Source: Candidatus Melainabacteria bacterium | GTDB taxonomy: Bacteria; Cyanobacteriota; Vampirovibrionia; Vampirovibrionales; JAJTHC01 | Direction: 5' to 3' | NCBI GenBank assembly: GCA_026389055.1 | Contig: JAPLIO010000181.1 | Coordinates: 1-6,559 of the forward strand | Length of the DNA: 6,559 nucleotides | Part shown: one piece after another, positions 1-6,344 of the stretch | Numbering within the stretch: position 1 is the first letter of the stretch | Layout: every line of letters starts with the position of its first letter | Translations under genes and position numbers: made by a program | Notes under the pieces: generated by a model | What the model was told of the DNA's origin: nothing | Seen by the model: only the letters and a program-made list of their open reading frames with translations | Database searches by the model: none

Positions 1-20
1 CAAGCCACAAGCCACAAGCC
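1..20 (+). repeat. Short tandem heptamer repeat in the prepilin leader
   Basis: The first 20 bases are almost three tandem copies of CAAGCCA (two complete, the third lacking its last base). They encode part of the prepilin leader just before the KPFRLG stretch. The repeat touches the window edge, so its total copy number is unknown. A 7-bp unit is not a multiple of three, so a change in copy number would shift the frame of the pilin gene. Confidence 0.6.
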
Positions 21-651
21 TTTTAGGCTAGGCTTTACCCTTTCTGAATTACTAGTAAGCTTAGGCGTATTGGGATTAATTGCTGGGCTAACAATACCTA
101 GCGTTATCAATAGCGTTAATAAAGCCAGACAAAAAAGCATGGCAAAAGAAGCCTTACAAGTAATAACCGATATAACTAGTGCTATGGTAATGAATGGAGA
201 TGCTGATACCATAACCAGCTGGAATATTCGGGGCGATAACGGACCTACTAACATAACAGGGTACCTTACCAGTAAACTCAATGCCAAACAATGTATTATG
301 TCAGATATTACTTCAGCAGGATGTACGATGGGTTGGGATGGACTTCCCCCAAACAGTTCTTCTAACCAGCACAATGCGAGATGGATTTTACCCAACGGTG
401 TTAAAATACAATCGAATGATCACTGGCACGGATTTGGTGGTGGGTGGAGGAGAATGGGGTGGCTAATTGATGTAAACCCTTATAATAATTCAATGGTTTA
501 TTCAGGCAATACTGCTGATACCATGTTACTAATCTGCAATAGCGGACAAGATAACTATCTTCAGAGTGATATTACACTAAAACCCGGGCAGTGTGGACCC
601 TTGGGTAGCGGAAATATGTCTCGTTTCAATAGTCTGGGTGTGTTAGATTAA
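1..651 (+). CDS. Type IV pilin-like / type II secretion pseudopilin, 5' end outside the window
   Basis: The frame is open from the first base of the window and ends with TAA at 649-651, giving 216 visible residues. The start codon lies upstream, because no usable start precedes the signal. The visible N-terminus is a class III (prepilin) signal: Gly11 followed by Phe12, with Glu at +5 of the mature protein (Glu16), then a hydrophobic helix to about residue 36. In this family a prepilin peptidase cleaves after the Gly, methylates the Phe, and the helix anchors the subunit in the membrane before assembly into a pilus or pseudopilus. The C-terminal part (about residues 60-216) is Gly/Asn/Ser-rich, as in pilin globular heads, with four Cys near residues 98, 108, 179 and 198 that could form disulfides. 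No assembly ATPase, PilC/GspF or peptidase gene is visible, so major pilin, minor pilin and pseudopilin cannot be separated. The signal is clear; the exact subtype is unknown. Confidence 0.86.
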   Translation, partial: QATSHKPFRLGFTLSELLVSLGVLGLIAGLTIPSVINSVNKARQKSMAKEALQVITDITSAMVMNGDADTITSWNIRGDNGPTNITGYLTSKLNAKQCIMSDITSAGCTMGWDGLPPNSSSNQHNARWILPNGVKIQSNDHWHGFGGGWRRMGWLIDVNPYNNSMVYSGNTADTMLLICNSGQDNYLQSDITLKPGQCGPLGSGNMSRFNSLGVLD

Positions 652-661
652 ATAAGCCCAA

Positions 662-1972
662 TTACAACATATGCCCCAGCTTGGCTTGTTTGGTAGCCAG
701 ATAAGCCGAATTTTCAGGCAACGATTCCATAATCAACGGCACTCGCTCCATCACCTGCAAGCCATACCCATCCAACCCCTTAATCTTCCGAGGGTTATTA
801 GTCAGCAAATCAAACCGCTTCACGCCTAAATCCAACAAAATTTGAGCCCCAATACCATACTGGCGTAAATCCGCCTTAAAGCCCAATTTATGGTTCGCCT
901 CAACCGTATCCAAGCCCTCATCCTGCAAGGCATAAGCCCGAACCTTATTCAGCAAGCCAATACCCCGCCCTTCATGCTGACGAAGATAAACCGCCACGCC
1001 CTTGCCATAAGCCGCAATTTGCTGTAACGCCCCATGCAACTGAAAGCCACAATCGCACCGAAGGCTACCCAATAAATCGCCCGTGAGGCATTCGCTATGC
1101 ACTCTGACTAAAGGAGTTTTGTCATCAGTAACGGATAAATCACCCATCACCAACGCCAAATGCTCTGAATTATCTAACCGATTCCGAAAGCCAATGACCT
1201 TAAATTCGCCAAACTTGGTGGGCAGTTTCGCTTCCGAAATGCGTTCCACCATGCGTTCGGTTCGTAACCGATAAGCCACAATTTGAGCCACCGTAATAAA
1301 GGGCATATCAAACTTTTTGGCAAAGGCAAATAAATCGTCTCGGCGAGCCATTGTGCCATCTTCCTGCATAATTTCACAAATAACCCCAGCAGGTGCATAC
1401 CCTGCCAAACGGGCTAAATCCACCCCAGCTTCGGTTTGCCCAACCCGTTCCAAAACGCCACCGGGCCTGGCTCGCAAAGGGAAAATATGCCCCGGACGGC
1501 ATAAATCAGAAGCTTGAGCCGTAGGAGAAACGGCTAATTGAATGGTTTTGGCTCTATCTGCCGCGGAAATGCCAGTGGTTACGCCATATTTGGGGTGTCC
1601 GTCAATGGAAACCGTAAACGCCGTTTGCATCAATTCTTCGTTGTGGGTAACCATCTGCGGTAAATCCAACCGCTGGCAAAGTTCAGGCGTTAAGGCTAGG
1701 CAAATCAGCCCACGCCCTTCTTGAGCCATTAAATTGATGGTTTCAGGGGTTACCAGTTCGGCGATGCAAACTAAATCGCCCTCGTTTTCACGGCCTTCAT
1801 CGTCGGCGACAATGACGCATTTACCCGCTTTTAAAGCCACCAAGGCTTCTTCAACGGTGTTAAAGGCTTGGCTTAAATTGGCGACAGATTCGTCTTTGAC
1901 ATAATCTAACGGGGAAAAAGCACTGGCATCGTGGGCGTAAGAGGGGGAAAGGGACTCATCTATCATAAACAT
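662..1972 (-). CDS. ribBA: Bifunctional 3,4-dihydroxy-2-butanone-4-phosphate synthase / GTP cyclohydrolase II
   Basis: Cytosolic enzyme making both precursors of riboflavin. The RibB half converts ribulose 5-phosphate to 3,4-dihydroxy-2-butanone 4-phosphate plus formate; the RibA half opens GTP to the diaminopyrimidinone. From ATG at 1972 it has 436 residues. The RibB domain (about 40-236) shows DDEGRENEGDL at 57-67, GVTTGISAADR at 130-140 and RPGHIFPLRA at 159-168. The GTP cyclohydrolase II domain (about 245-436) shows the zinc cysteines 295, 306 and 308, HEGRGIGL at 333-340, Tyr347, the ADLR Asp368/Arg370 and LTNNPRK at 390-396. The usual HTEA motif of RibB reads QTEA (Gln179), at a metal-ligand position. 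The frame also opens at TTG 1993, but that start has no Shine-Dalgarno sequence. The ATG at 1972 is preferred, though its own ribosome site is also weak. About 40 residues precede the conserved domain, an unusual extension. The gene faces the pilin gene 10 bp away; no other rib gene is adjacent. Confidence 0.97.
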   Translation of the reverse strand: MFMIDESLSPSYAHDASAFSPLDYVKDESVANLSQAFNTVEEALVALKAGKCVIVADDEGRENEGDLVCIAELVTPETINLMAQEGRGLICLALTPELCQRLDLPQMVTHNEELMQTAFTVSIDGHPKYGVTTGISAADRAKTIQLAVSPTAQASDLCRPGHIFPLRARPGGVLERVGQTEAGVDLARLAGYAPAGVICEIMQEDGTMARRDDLFAFAKKFDMPFITVAQIVAYRLRTERMVERISEAKLPTKFGEFKVIGFRNRLDNSEHLALVMGDLSVTDDKTPLVRVHSECLTGDLLGSLRCDCGFQLHGALQQIAAYGKGVAVYLRQHEGRGIGLLNKVRAYALQDEGLDTVEANHKLGFKADLRQYGIGAQILLDLGVKRFDLLTNNPRKIKGLDGYGLQVMERVPLIMESLPENSAYLATKQAKLGHML

Positions 1973-2005
1973 AAAAGGGAAGCTTTCTTTCAAGGTAGGG
2001 TGATT

Positions 2006-2033
2006 GAATTATCCTTGAGTATCGCTAAAACAA
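2006..2033 (-). promoter_or_regulatory. Possible ribBA promoter
   Basis: Read on the - strand there is a TTGTTT box (2028-2033) and a TAATTC box (2006-2011) separated by 16 bp. Transcription would start near 2000, giving a leader of roughly 27 bases before the ATG at 1972. This would leave the TTG at 1993 almost at the transcript's 5' end, which weakly favours the ATG start. Both hexamers are imperfect, so this is only a candidate. Confidence 0.25.
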
Positions 2034-2041
2034 ACGGGAAA

Positions 2042-2098
2042 GTCTATGCGGAGGCTCGTATCGTTACAGACGTGGGGGCAAGTCTCCCCTATTTAGAC
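2042..2098. repeat. Nested inverted repeat in the divergent intergenic region
   Basis: GTCTA at 2042-2046 pairs with TAGAC at 2094-2098. Inside, a run of G (2074-2078) pairs with CCCC at 2086-2089 across a loop of 7-8 bases. The arms are short and there is no following T-run on either strand, so it does not read as an intrinsic terminator. It could be a regulatory structure or a decayed palindromic repeat. It does not match the conserved segments of an FMN riboswitch that I know. Confidence 0.3.
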
Positions 2099-2125
2099 GG
2101 TGTTGTTTGAATAAATGCCCAAGTA

Positions 2126-2155
2126 TTGGTACGCTAAGCTCAAGCCATGTAATTA
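2126..2155 (+). promoter_or_regulatory. Possible promoter of the 352-residue protein gene
   Basis: TTGGTA at 2126-2131 and TAATTA at 2150-2155 are separated by 18 bp and lie about 40 bases before the start codon, on the correct strand. Both boxes depart from the sigma-70 consensus, so this is a weak prediction. Confidence 0.3.
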
Positions 2156-2173
2156 AGACATTCCCTCAACTTT

Positions 2174-2181
2174 AAAGGAGG
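2174..2181 (+). promoter_or_regulatory. Strong Shine-Dalgarno site fixing the start at 2195
   Basis: AAAGGAGG is a near-perfect complement to the 16S rRNA 3' end. It lies 13 bases before the ATG at 2195, rather long compared with the usual 5-9. No other in-frame start lies between it and that ATG. It is the strongest ribosome site seen in the window and argues that the orphan frame downstream is truly translated. Confidence 0.75.
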
Positions 2182-2194
2182 CTATTCAAACGCA

Positions 2195-3253
2195 ATGCTA
2201 AACACCTACAGTACTTACCAGCCATTTGAAGAAAATGAGCACGCTAACACCCTAAAAGAAAAAATTATGACCTTTAAACACCCCACCTTGTTAGACTTCA
2301 TCAGCCCACCTGCACCAAGAAATCTGTTGCCCAGCAACCCCAAGCAACACAAGATAGATGCCACTGTTTTAGCCCATTTAAGACACCGTTTAGCACGACA
2401 AAAAAACCAAACAGCCCAATTAACACAAGACTTAGAGCTACTACAGAAAAAAGCCAGTACAAATGTTGAAAATAATGGTATGATAATCGATACAGTTTCA
2501 GCAAAAAAAGTTCCCACTATTTACGAGCTTCACACTATTCACGGAGGTTTCCATCCCATGTCGCAAGACTTAACTCGATTTACAGACTTATCTAACCCCG
2601 CTAACTTTGAAACCGAAAAAGCCATTGGGGTAGAAAACCAGCAACCCTCAAAAGGTGCCACTGTTGCCGTGGTGGAACAAGAAGCGGTTGTTCAGCAAGC
2701 ACAAGCCACGCAACTAACCGCCACAGAGCGTGCCAAACAAGCATTTCAAAATTATGGTGCCACCACAACAAACCCTGCCCATCCATCCGCTTCTTTTTCA
2801 ACGTTTACAGCCTCCCCCCAGTCCCCTTCGGTAGAACAGGTTATTATGGAACAACAAACTCAATCTCGTAAACAATCCCAATTATCGCCAGAGTTTTACA
2901 ACGAACTGAAGCCTATACCTGAAGCAGAATTAAGCTCTAACGTAAAAACACTGATTCGGTTAGTCAATGAATTACCCGAAGGGGTTACCAAGCAAACGGG
3001 TGCCTGCATTATTCGGTTAACCATGGAAGCCATGGGTATTGCCATGGAAGAAGTGCTAGGTGAAGGGCAGAATTCGCAATCTGAATTATTGGAAAATGTA
3101 CGGGTTAATATCAAAAAAATTGAAGAATACAAAACCGTTATTCGTAAATTAGAAACCGATATTAAATACTTCCAAGGTAGAGCCAATGAACTTTCTGAAA
3201 TTATTGATCTCTTCATTTTGTCTAATGCGAGCAGAACTTCGATTGAAAATTAA
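2195..3253 (+). CDS. Protein of unknown function with low-complexity middle and coiled-coil C-terminus
   Basis: I do not recognise this 352-residue protein. It has no signal peptide or membrane segment, so it is probably cytoplasmic. The N-terminal part contains a basic, Gln/Leu-rich helical stretch (about 55-87) that could form a short coiled coil. Residues about 140-230 are low complexity, rich in Gln, Ala, Thr, Ser and Pro, and probably a disordered linker. From about 228 the sequence is compact and helical: a conserved-looking block at 245-292 (including LPEGVTKQTGACII and MEAMGIAMEEVLGE), then a heptad-like, charged helix at about 295-342 (KKIEEYKTVIRKLETDIKYF). This order suggests a C-terminal oligomerisation or scaffold domain tethered by a flexible linker, which is inference from composition only. 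The start at 2195 follows a strong Shine-Dalgarno site. The gene diverges from ribBA and is separated from the downstream protease gene by a promoter-like interval, so it may be monocistronic. Confidence 0.85.
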   Translation: MLNTYSTYQPFEENEHANTLKEKIMTFKHPTLLDFISPPAPRNLLPSNPKQHKIDATVLAHLRHRLARQKNQTAQLTQDLELLQKKASTNVENNGMIIDTVSAKKVPTIYELHTIHGGFHPMSQDLTRFTDLSNPANFETEKAIGVENQQPSKGATVAVVEQEAVVQQAQATQLTATERAKQAFQNYGATTTNPAHPSASFSTFTASPQSPSVEQVIMEQQTQSRKQSQLSPEFYNELKPIPEAELSSNVKTLIRLVNELPEGVTKQTGACIIRLTMEAMGIAMEEVLGEGQNSQSELLENVRVNIKKIEEYKTVIRKLETDIKYFQGRANELSEIIDLFILSNASRTSIEN

Positions 3254-3259
3254 GAACAA

Positions 3260-3286
3260 GCAAAAGCACACTTTATAGTGCTTTGC
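3260..3286 (+). terminator. Possible hairpin terminator after the 352-residue gene
   Basis: AAAGCAC at 3263-3269 pairs with GTGCTTT at 3278-3284 around an 8-base loop, and flanking GC/GC bases (3260-3261 with 3285-3286) extend the stem across a one-base bulge. It begins only seven bases after the stop codon, where a terminator would be expected. A downstream T-run is lacking, so termination would be weak or factor-assisted. Confidence 0.35.
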
Positions 3287-3290
3287 ACAA

Positions 3291-3318
3291 CCTTGATTCT
3301 CTACTTTTCAGTTATAAT
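3291..3318 (+). promoter_or_regulatory. Likely promoter of the S41 protease gene
   Basis: A perfect TATAAT -10 box sits at 3313-3318, with CCTTGA/CTTGAT at about 3291-3297 as a -35-like box 15-16 bp upstream. Transcription would begin near 3325, inside the left arm of the inverted repeat at 3316-3356, leaving a leader of about 85 bases before the TTG start. The last three bases of the -10 box are also the first three of the inverted repeat. Confidence 0.5.
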
Positions 3319-3356
3319 AGTAGCCACGATGATGTTAAAAAATCGTGGCTACTATT
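3316..3356. repeat. Perfect 15-bp inverted repeat with 11-base spacer
   Basis: AATAGTAGCCACGAT at 3316-3330 is matched exactly by its reverse complement at 3342-3356, separated by an A-rich 11-base spacer (3331-3341). The left arm overlaps the TATAAT box before the protease gene. As DNA it could be an operator; as RNA it would be a long stem at or near the 5' end of the transcript. No T-run follows on either strand, so a simple terminator is unlikely. It could also be a copy of a dispersed palindromic repeat. Confidence 0.8.
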
Positions 3357-3409
3357 GTTAGGACGTTCTTAGCTGATTACTGCCTATAAAAGATTGTGAA
3401 ACCCTACCA

Positions 3410-4861
3410 TTGACTTTACTTTCAACTTTTGAAGTACCCGTTCAAAAAGGCTACAGATTCGCCTTCCTTATAGGGTTTATTGTTTTTTTACTGGTTACAG
3501 CCCCTTTCTCGTTTCAACCCGAAATGCTAGCACAACGGGTATTTTTTGCTAATAGCAACCAACCCTTAACCCCCAAAGAAGAAGCAGAACAAGCCACTTC
3601 CCTGTTTAAGCAAGTATGGGAAGCCGTCTTTTTACACTACTATAAGCCCGATTTTAACGACCAAAATTGGCAGTACTGGCAAGCCCACTACCAAAGCAAA
3701 CTAAAAACAACACAAGATGCTACGGTTGCCATTCAAACCATGCTAACCAGCCTAAACGACCCGTATTCGGTGTTTTTACCCCCCCAACGGTTTGAATCTC
3801 AAACTATTTCAATCGCCTCAAAATTATTCGGTATTGGGTTGCAACTTTCCCCAGATTCTAAAGGGAAAGTTTTAGTAACTGGCAAAGTACCCAACGCCCC
3901 TGCAGACAAAGCGGGCGTTTTAAACGGCGACAGTATTATTGCCATTGATGACCAACCCACTGACGGGATGCCCATTGAAACCTGTGCAAAAAAAATAAGA
4001 GGCGATAAAGGCACCACCGTGAAGCTGACCCTGCTAAGAAAAAACGGAAAATCAACTCAAAAACTAACCGTCTCCATCATCAGAGATGAAATTAAGTTTA
4101 AAACAGTCGAAACCTTCCAATTCAAACAATACCCCAGTATTGGCTATATCAAGCTTAACAGCTTTATTTCTAAAGACCTGTTAAGCGAAGTAAAACAAGC
4201 CATCGATGCCTTTAAAACCAAGAAGTCGCTCATTATTGATGTACGAGGTAACTTGGGCGGGCTACTAGAAAACGCCGTTGAACTAAGCGATTTATTTTTA
4301 GATGAAGGCACCATTGTTAGTGTTAAAAGTAGAACCCCAAAGCACGATTACCAAGAAACGGCTCATAATGGGCAAGCCTTTACAGGCAAGATCGTCATTT
4401 TAACCGATAAATCCAGTGCCAGTGCCAGCGAAGTATTCGCTGGGGCGATGAAGGATCATCATCGGGCATGGCTGGTGGGGTCTCAAACCTTTGGCAAAGG
4501 GCTGGTGCAACAGGTTATTACCCTCAATCAACGAGGCAAAAACAGTTTAGATTCTGTTGGGCTAAACCTAACCGTAGCCCAATACTTAACGCCCAACGGT
4601 ACCAATATTCATGGCATAGGTATTAGCCCCACCTACCCAATTGCCGAAGAAACCAATGAAGAATTGCTAGCATCCCTTCACACCGCAGTACAAGCCCAAA
4701 CACCGAAAAAAACTTTTGAGTTGCTTTCCAACCACCTCAAAAAACTGCTTCAAAAAGGCAAAAAAGAAGCCGCTTGGCTATGGGCAGATAAACCCTTAAA
4801 AACAGCTTGTGAATTACTAGAGCCTACCGAAAAAACCATCACAGCTAAGCCTTTACACTAA
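3410..4861 (+). CDS. C-terminal processing peptidase, S41 family, with PDZ domain
   Basis: A 483-residue serine protease of the CtpA/CtpB/Prc type, which trims or degrades secreted and envelope proteins from their C-termini. The N-terminus has one hydrophobic stretch (about 17-34) acting as signal peptide or membrane anchor, placing the enzyme outside the cytoplasmic membrane. A PDZ domain, which binds substrate C-termini, spans about 135-225. The S41 core follows (about 230-410), with IIDVRGNLGG at 275-284. The family's Ser-Lys-Gln triad is intact: Ser338 in SSASASE, Lys363 in FGKG and Gln367 four residues later; the 25-residue Ser-Lys spacing matches B. subtilis CtpB. A Lys-rich tail (about 415-483) extends past the core. 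The start is TTG at 3410: an in-frame stop lies at 3374-3376, and the first ATG (Met39) would remove the signal. No Shine-Dalgarno site is visible. The end overlaps the facing gene by 17 bp. It resembles CtpA, but I do not assign a symbol because paralogues are common. Confidence 0.95.
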   Translation: MTLLSTFEVPVQKGYRFAFLIGFIVFLLVTAPFSFQPEMLAQRVFFANSNQPLTPKEEAEQATSLFKQVWEAVFLHYYKPDFNDQNWQYWQAHYQSKLKTTQDATVAIQTMLTSLNDPYSVFLPPQRFESQTISIASKLFGIGLQLSPDSKGKVLVTGKVPNAPADKAGVLNGDSIIAIDDQPTDGMPIETCAKKIRGDKGTTVKLTLLRKNGKSTQKLTVSIIRDEIKFKTVETFQFKQYPSIGYIKLNSFISKDLLSEVKQAIDAFKTKKSLIIDVRGNLGGLLENAVELSDLFLDEGTIVSVKSRTPKHDYQETAHNGQAFTGKIVILTDKSSASASEVFAGAMKDHHRAWLVGSQTFGKGLVQQVITLNQRGKNSLDSVGLNLTVAQYLTPNGTNIHGIGISPTYPIAEETNEELLASLHTAVQAQTPKKTFELLSNHLKKLLQKGKKEAAWLWADKPLKTACELLEPTEKTITAKPLH

Positions 4862-6278
4862 GCAATGAAGGCACTGGCACTACAACAGGAACAGTCCTTT
4901 TCTGTTGAAGGGAAAATTGAGCTTCTTTCTTATTATTAGGATGATAAGGCGGTAACCCTTTCTTGGCTAATTGCCTATTGGTATGCTTCACCATAAGCGG
5001 CACTAACAAACTATTGGCTAACTTGTTAATAACAGGATCAATACACAAGTACCAAAGAGCCAGCAACGCTAAACTGCTAATTGTTTTATAACCACCTAAT
5101 TTAAATTCCTGCGTTTTTAAATAAGCCTTTACACGCTCAAATTTAATCTTGTGTTCTAACGCCGTTTCCGTCCCTTCTTTAACCAATGCCTCACCCAACC
5201 GAGAAAGCACCGACGTGCTATCTACCCGTTCTGGCATTTCATTACGCAACACTTTGGGGATGTGATTCCAAGTTTCTCTTAACATAATGGGGATGCGTTT
5301 AGTTAAGGTGATACCCAGCTCAGGTAAAAAACGAGACGCTTTCATTTCTTCGCGTTGATACCGCCTAAATAAGGCTTTGGTTGCCAAGCCCTCTTCGCCA
5401 GATAATTTAAGTTCTCCTTGGGGGTTAAAGATTGGCATCTTTTCAATCTCTTGAATACTTTTATGCTCTAGCCCATGTTTTTCAATGAAGTCGTGTTCAT
5501 GGGAAAACTCTGCGTGTTTTTTTATAATCGTCATAATTTGAGGGAAAGTTTTACTCTCTAACTCAAACAACGCCCGAGACCGATAAAACGATTCGCTAAT
5601 TAAAAAATCAGATAAATGCATCAATGCGTAAGGCCCAATAACCAGTGCCATCAACTCTAACCCTGTTTCCAGCATACCCCTGCTTAAGGCATGGCTTTGA
5701 GCCGTTTGCGGATTACCCGTTGCTGCTTGAGCTTGCTGATAAGTGCCTACCGTCGTGCTTAAAATTTCCTTCGCCCCCGAATAAATTAACGGCAACCAAG
5801 TCAGTGCACCCAGCACAAATTCTGTAATTCTACCCCAAGGGGTATTACTTAAAAACTGACGGTTCCCTTGGTGTAACGGCAAGTTTACAATAGGCACCAA
5901 GGCACTCAACAACAACCCATTTTTAACACTTAATACCCCTTGAAAATTATTAACCATGGGTTCTAACACATCCAACGCCAACCAAAAATTCGAGGTATTA
6001 TCCGAAATTTTTTCCGCCAACGTATCCAGCTCACCGAGCACCTTGGGTTTATCAGTAGTGGGAAGAGCAGAAACAGCATCATCTATTGGCGTAAAGATAA
6101 CCGTAGAAGCAGACGAGGGTATTTGATTCGTAACCGTCTCAAAAGAAAAAGAGGTTTCTTCTTTAGGCAGTAATTCTCCTCCTACTACTGCTACTGGCGG
6201 CTTCAACTGCCAATCAGAAGAGAGGGTGGTTTGAACTGTGTAACTTAAATTAGCAGACATCATGCCGTTTAAAACCAC
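4845..6278 (-). CDS. Protein of unknown function with several hydrophobic segments, probably membrane-associated
   Basis: A 477-residue protein that I do not recognise. The first 100 residues are polar and Ser/Thr/Pro-rich with no clear signal peptide. Hydrophobic or amphipathic segments occur at about 118-134, 151-167, 205-222, 398-416 and 420-431; the one near 400-416 (SSLALLALWYLCI) is the most membrane-like. Between them lies a long charged helical region (about 230-395), including YQREEMKASRFLPELG and the basic/acidic helix around 365-390. The C-terminus is basic and then Val/Pro-rich (PVVVPVP). This suggests a membrane-associated protein with a large soluble middle, but no catalytic motif is apparent. 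The start is GTG at 6278, supported by AAGG six bases upstream; ATGs at 6263 and 6260 are alternatives. The gene converges on the S41 protease gene, overlapping its last 17 bp; proximity does not show a functional link. Confidence 0.85.
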   Translation of the reverse strand: MVLNGMMSANLSYTVQTTLSSDWQLKPPVAVVGGELLPKEETSFSFETVTNQIPSSASTVIFTPIDDAVSALPTTDKPKVLGELDTLAEKISDNTSNFWLALDVLEPMVNNFQGVLSVKNGLLLSALVPIVNLPLHQGNRQFLSNTPWGRITEFVLGALTWLPLIYSGAKEILSTTVGTYQQAQAATGNPQTAQSHALSRGMLETGLELMALVIGPYALMHLSDFLISESFYRSRALFELESKTFPQIMTIIKKHAEFSHEHDFIEKHGLEHKSIQEIEKMPIFNPQGELKLSGEEGLATKALFRRYQREEMKASRFLPELGITLTKRIPIMLRETWNHIPKVLRNEMPERVDSTSVLSRLGEALVKEGTETALEHKIKFERVKAYLKTQEFKLGGYKTISSLALLALWYLCIDPVINKLANSLLVPLMVKHTNRQLAKKGLPPYHPNNKKEAQFSLQQKRTVPVVVPVPSLLSVKA

Positions 6279-6284
6279 TAAAAG

Positions 6285-6288
6285 CCTT
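6285..6288 (-). promoter_or_regulatory. Ribosome-binding site favouring the GTG start at 6278
   Basis: Read on the - strand, AAGG ends six bases before the GTG at 6278. The same site would be 21 bases from the ATG at 6263, too far for normal initiation. The GTG is therefore the better start, adding five residues over the ATG form. Confidence 0.5.
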
Positions 6289-6321
6289 AATTATTTTGTT
6301 TTACAGAGAAGAACCTTACTA

Positions 6322-6327
6322 ATTATA
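6322..6327 (-). promoter_or_regulatory. Likely -10 box of the 477-residue protein gene
   Basis: The - strand reads TATAAT here, about 44 bases before the GTG start. No good -35 box lies at the matching distance (the best is a poor TAGGCT 17 bp upstream, on the edge of the 6345-6401 inverted repeat). It is a reasonable but partial promoter prediction. Confidence 0.4.
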
Positions 6328-6344
6328 CCTACTAAATGATGATA

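Larger units (their letters stand above)
2000..2110 (+). other. Possible 36-codon reading frame with protein-like composition
   Basis: Within the interval between the divergent ribBA and the 352-residue gene, one + strand frame can be read from GTG at 2000 to TGA at 2108-2110. Its second half includes VYAEARIVTDVGASLPY, which looks like ordinary folded protein rather than random translation. There is no well-placed ribosome site, and the same frame runs open backwards into the antisense of ribBA. It could be a tiny gene, the remnant of a degraded gene, or chance. The same bases hold a GC-rich inverted repeat (2074-2089), an alternative explanation for the unusual composition. Confidence 0.15.

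Noticed and set aside
281..466. Second + strand frame inside the pilin gene
   Set aside because: It is a shifted-frame shadow within the pilin coding sequence, with no ribosome site.
640..690. Bidirectional terminator between the pilin gene and ribBA
   Set aside because: Only 10 bp separate the two stop codons, and I found no stable stem followed by a T-run on either strand.
1083..1724. Several + strand reading frames of 60-66 codons opposite ribBA
   Set aside because: They lie entirely antisense to highly conserved RibBA motifs, have no ribosome sites and look like composition shadows.
1973..2194. FMN riboswitch in the ribBA leader
   Set aside because: Riboflavin genes often carry one, so I read the - strand upstream of ribBA for the conserved RFN segments. 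None of the conserved blocks is present, and the likely leader is too short.
2215..3216. - strand reading frames of 66-106 codons opposite the 352-residue gene
   Set aside because: They are antisense to a frame with a strong Shine-Dalgarno site. Their Phe/Cys/Trp-rich translations mirror the Gln/Lys/Ala codons of the real gene.
3799..4017. - strand 72-codon frame opposite the protease PDZ domain
   Set aside because: It is fully within a conserved S41/PDZ coding region on the other strand and has no independent support.
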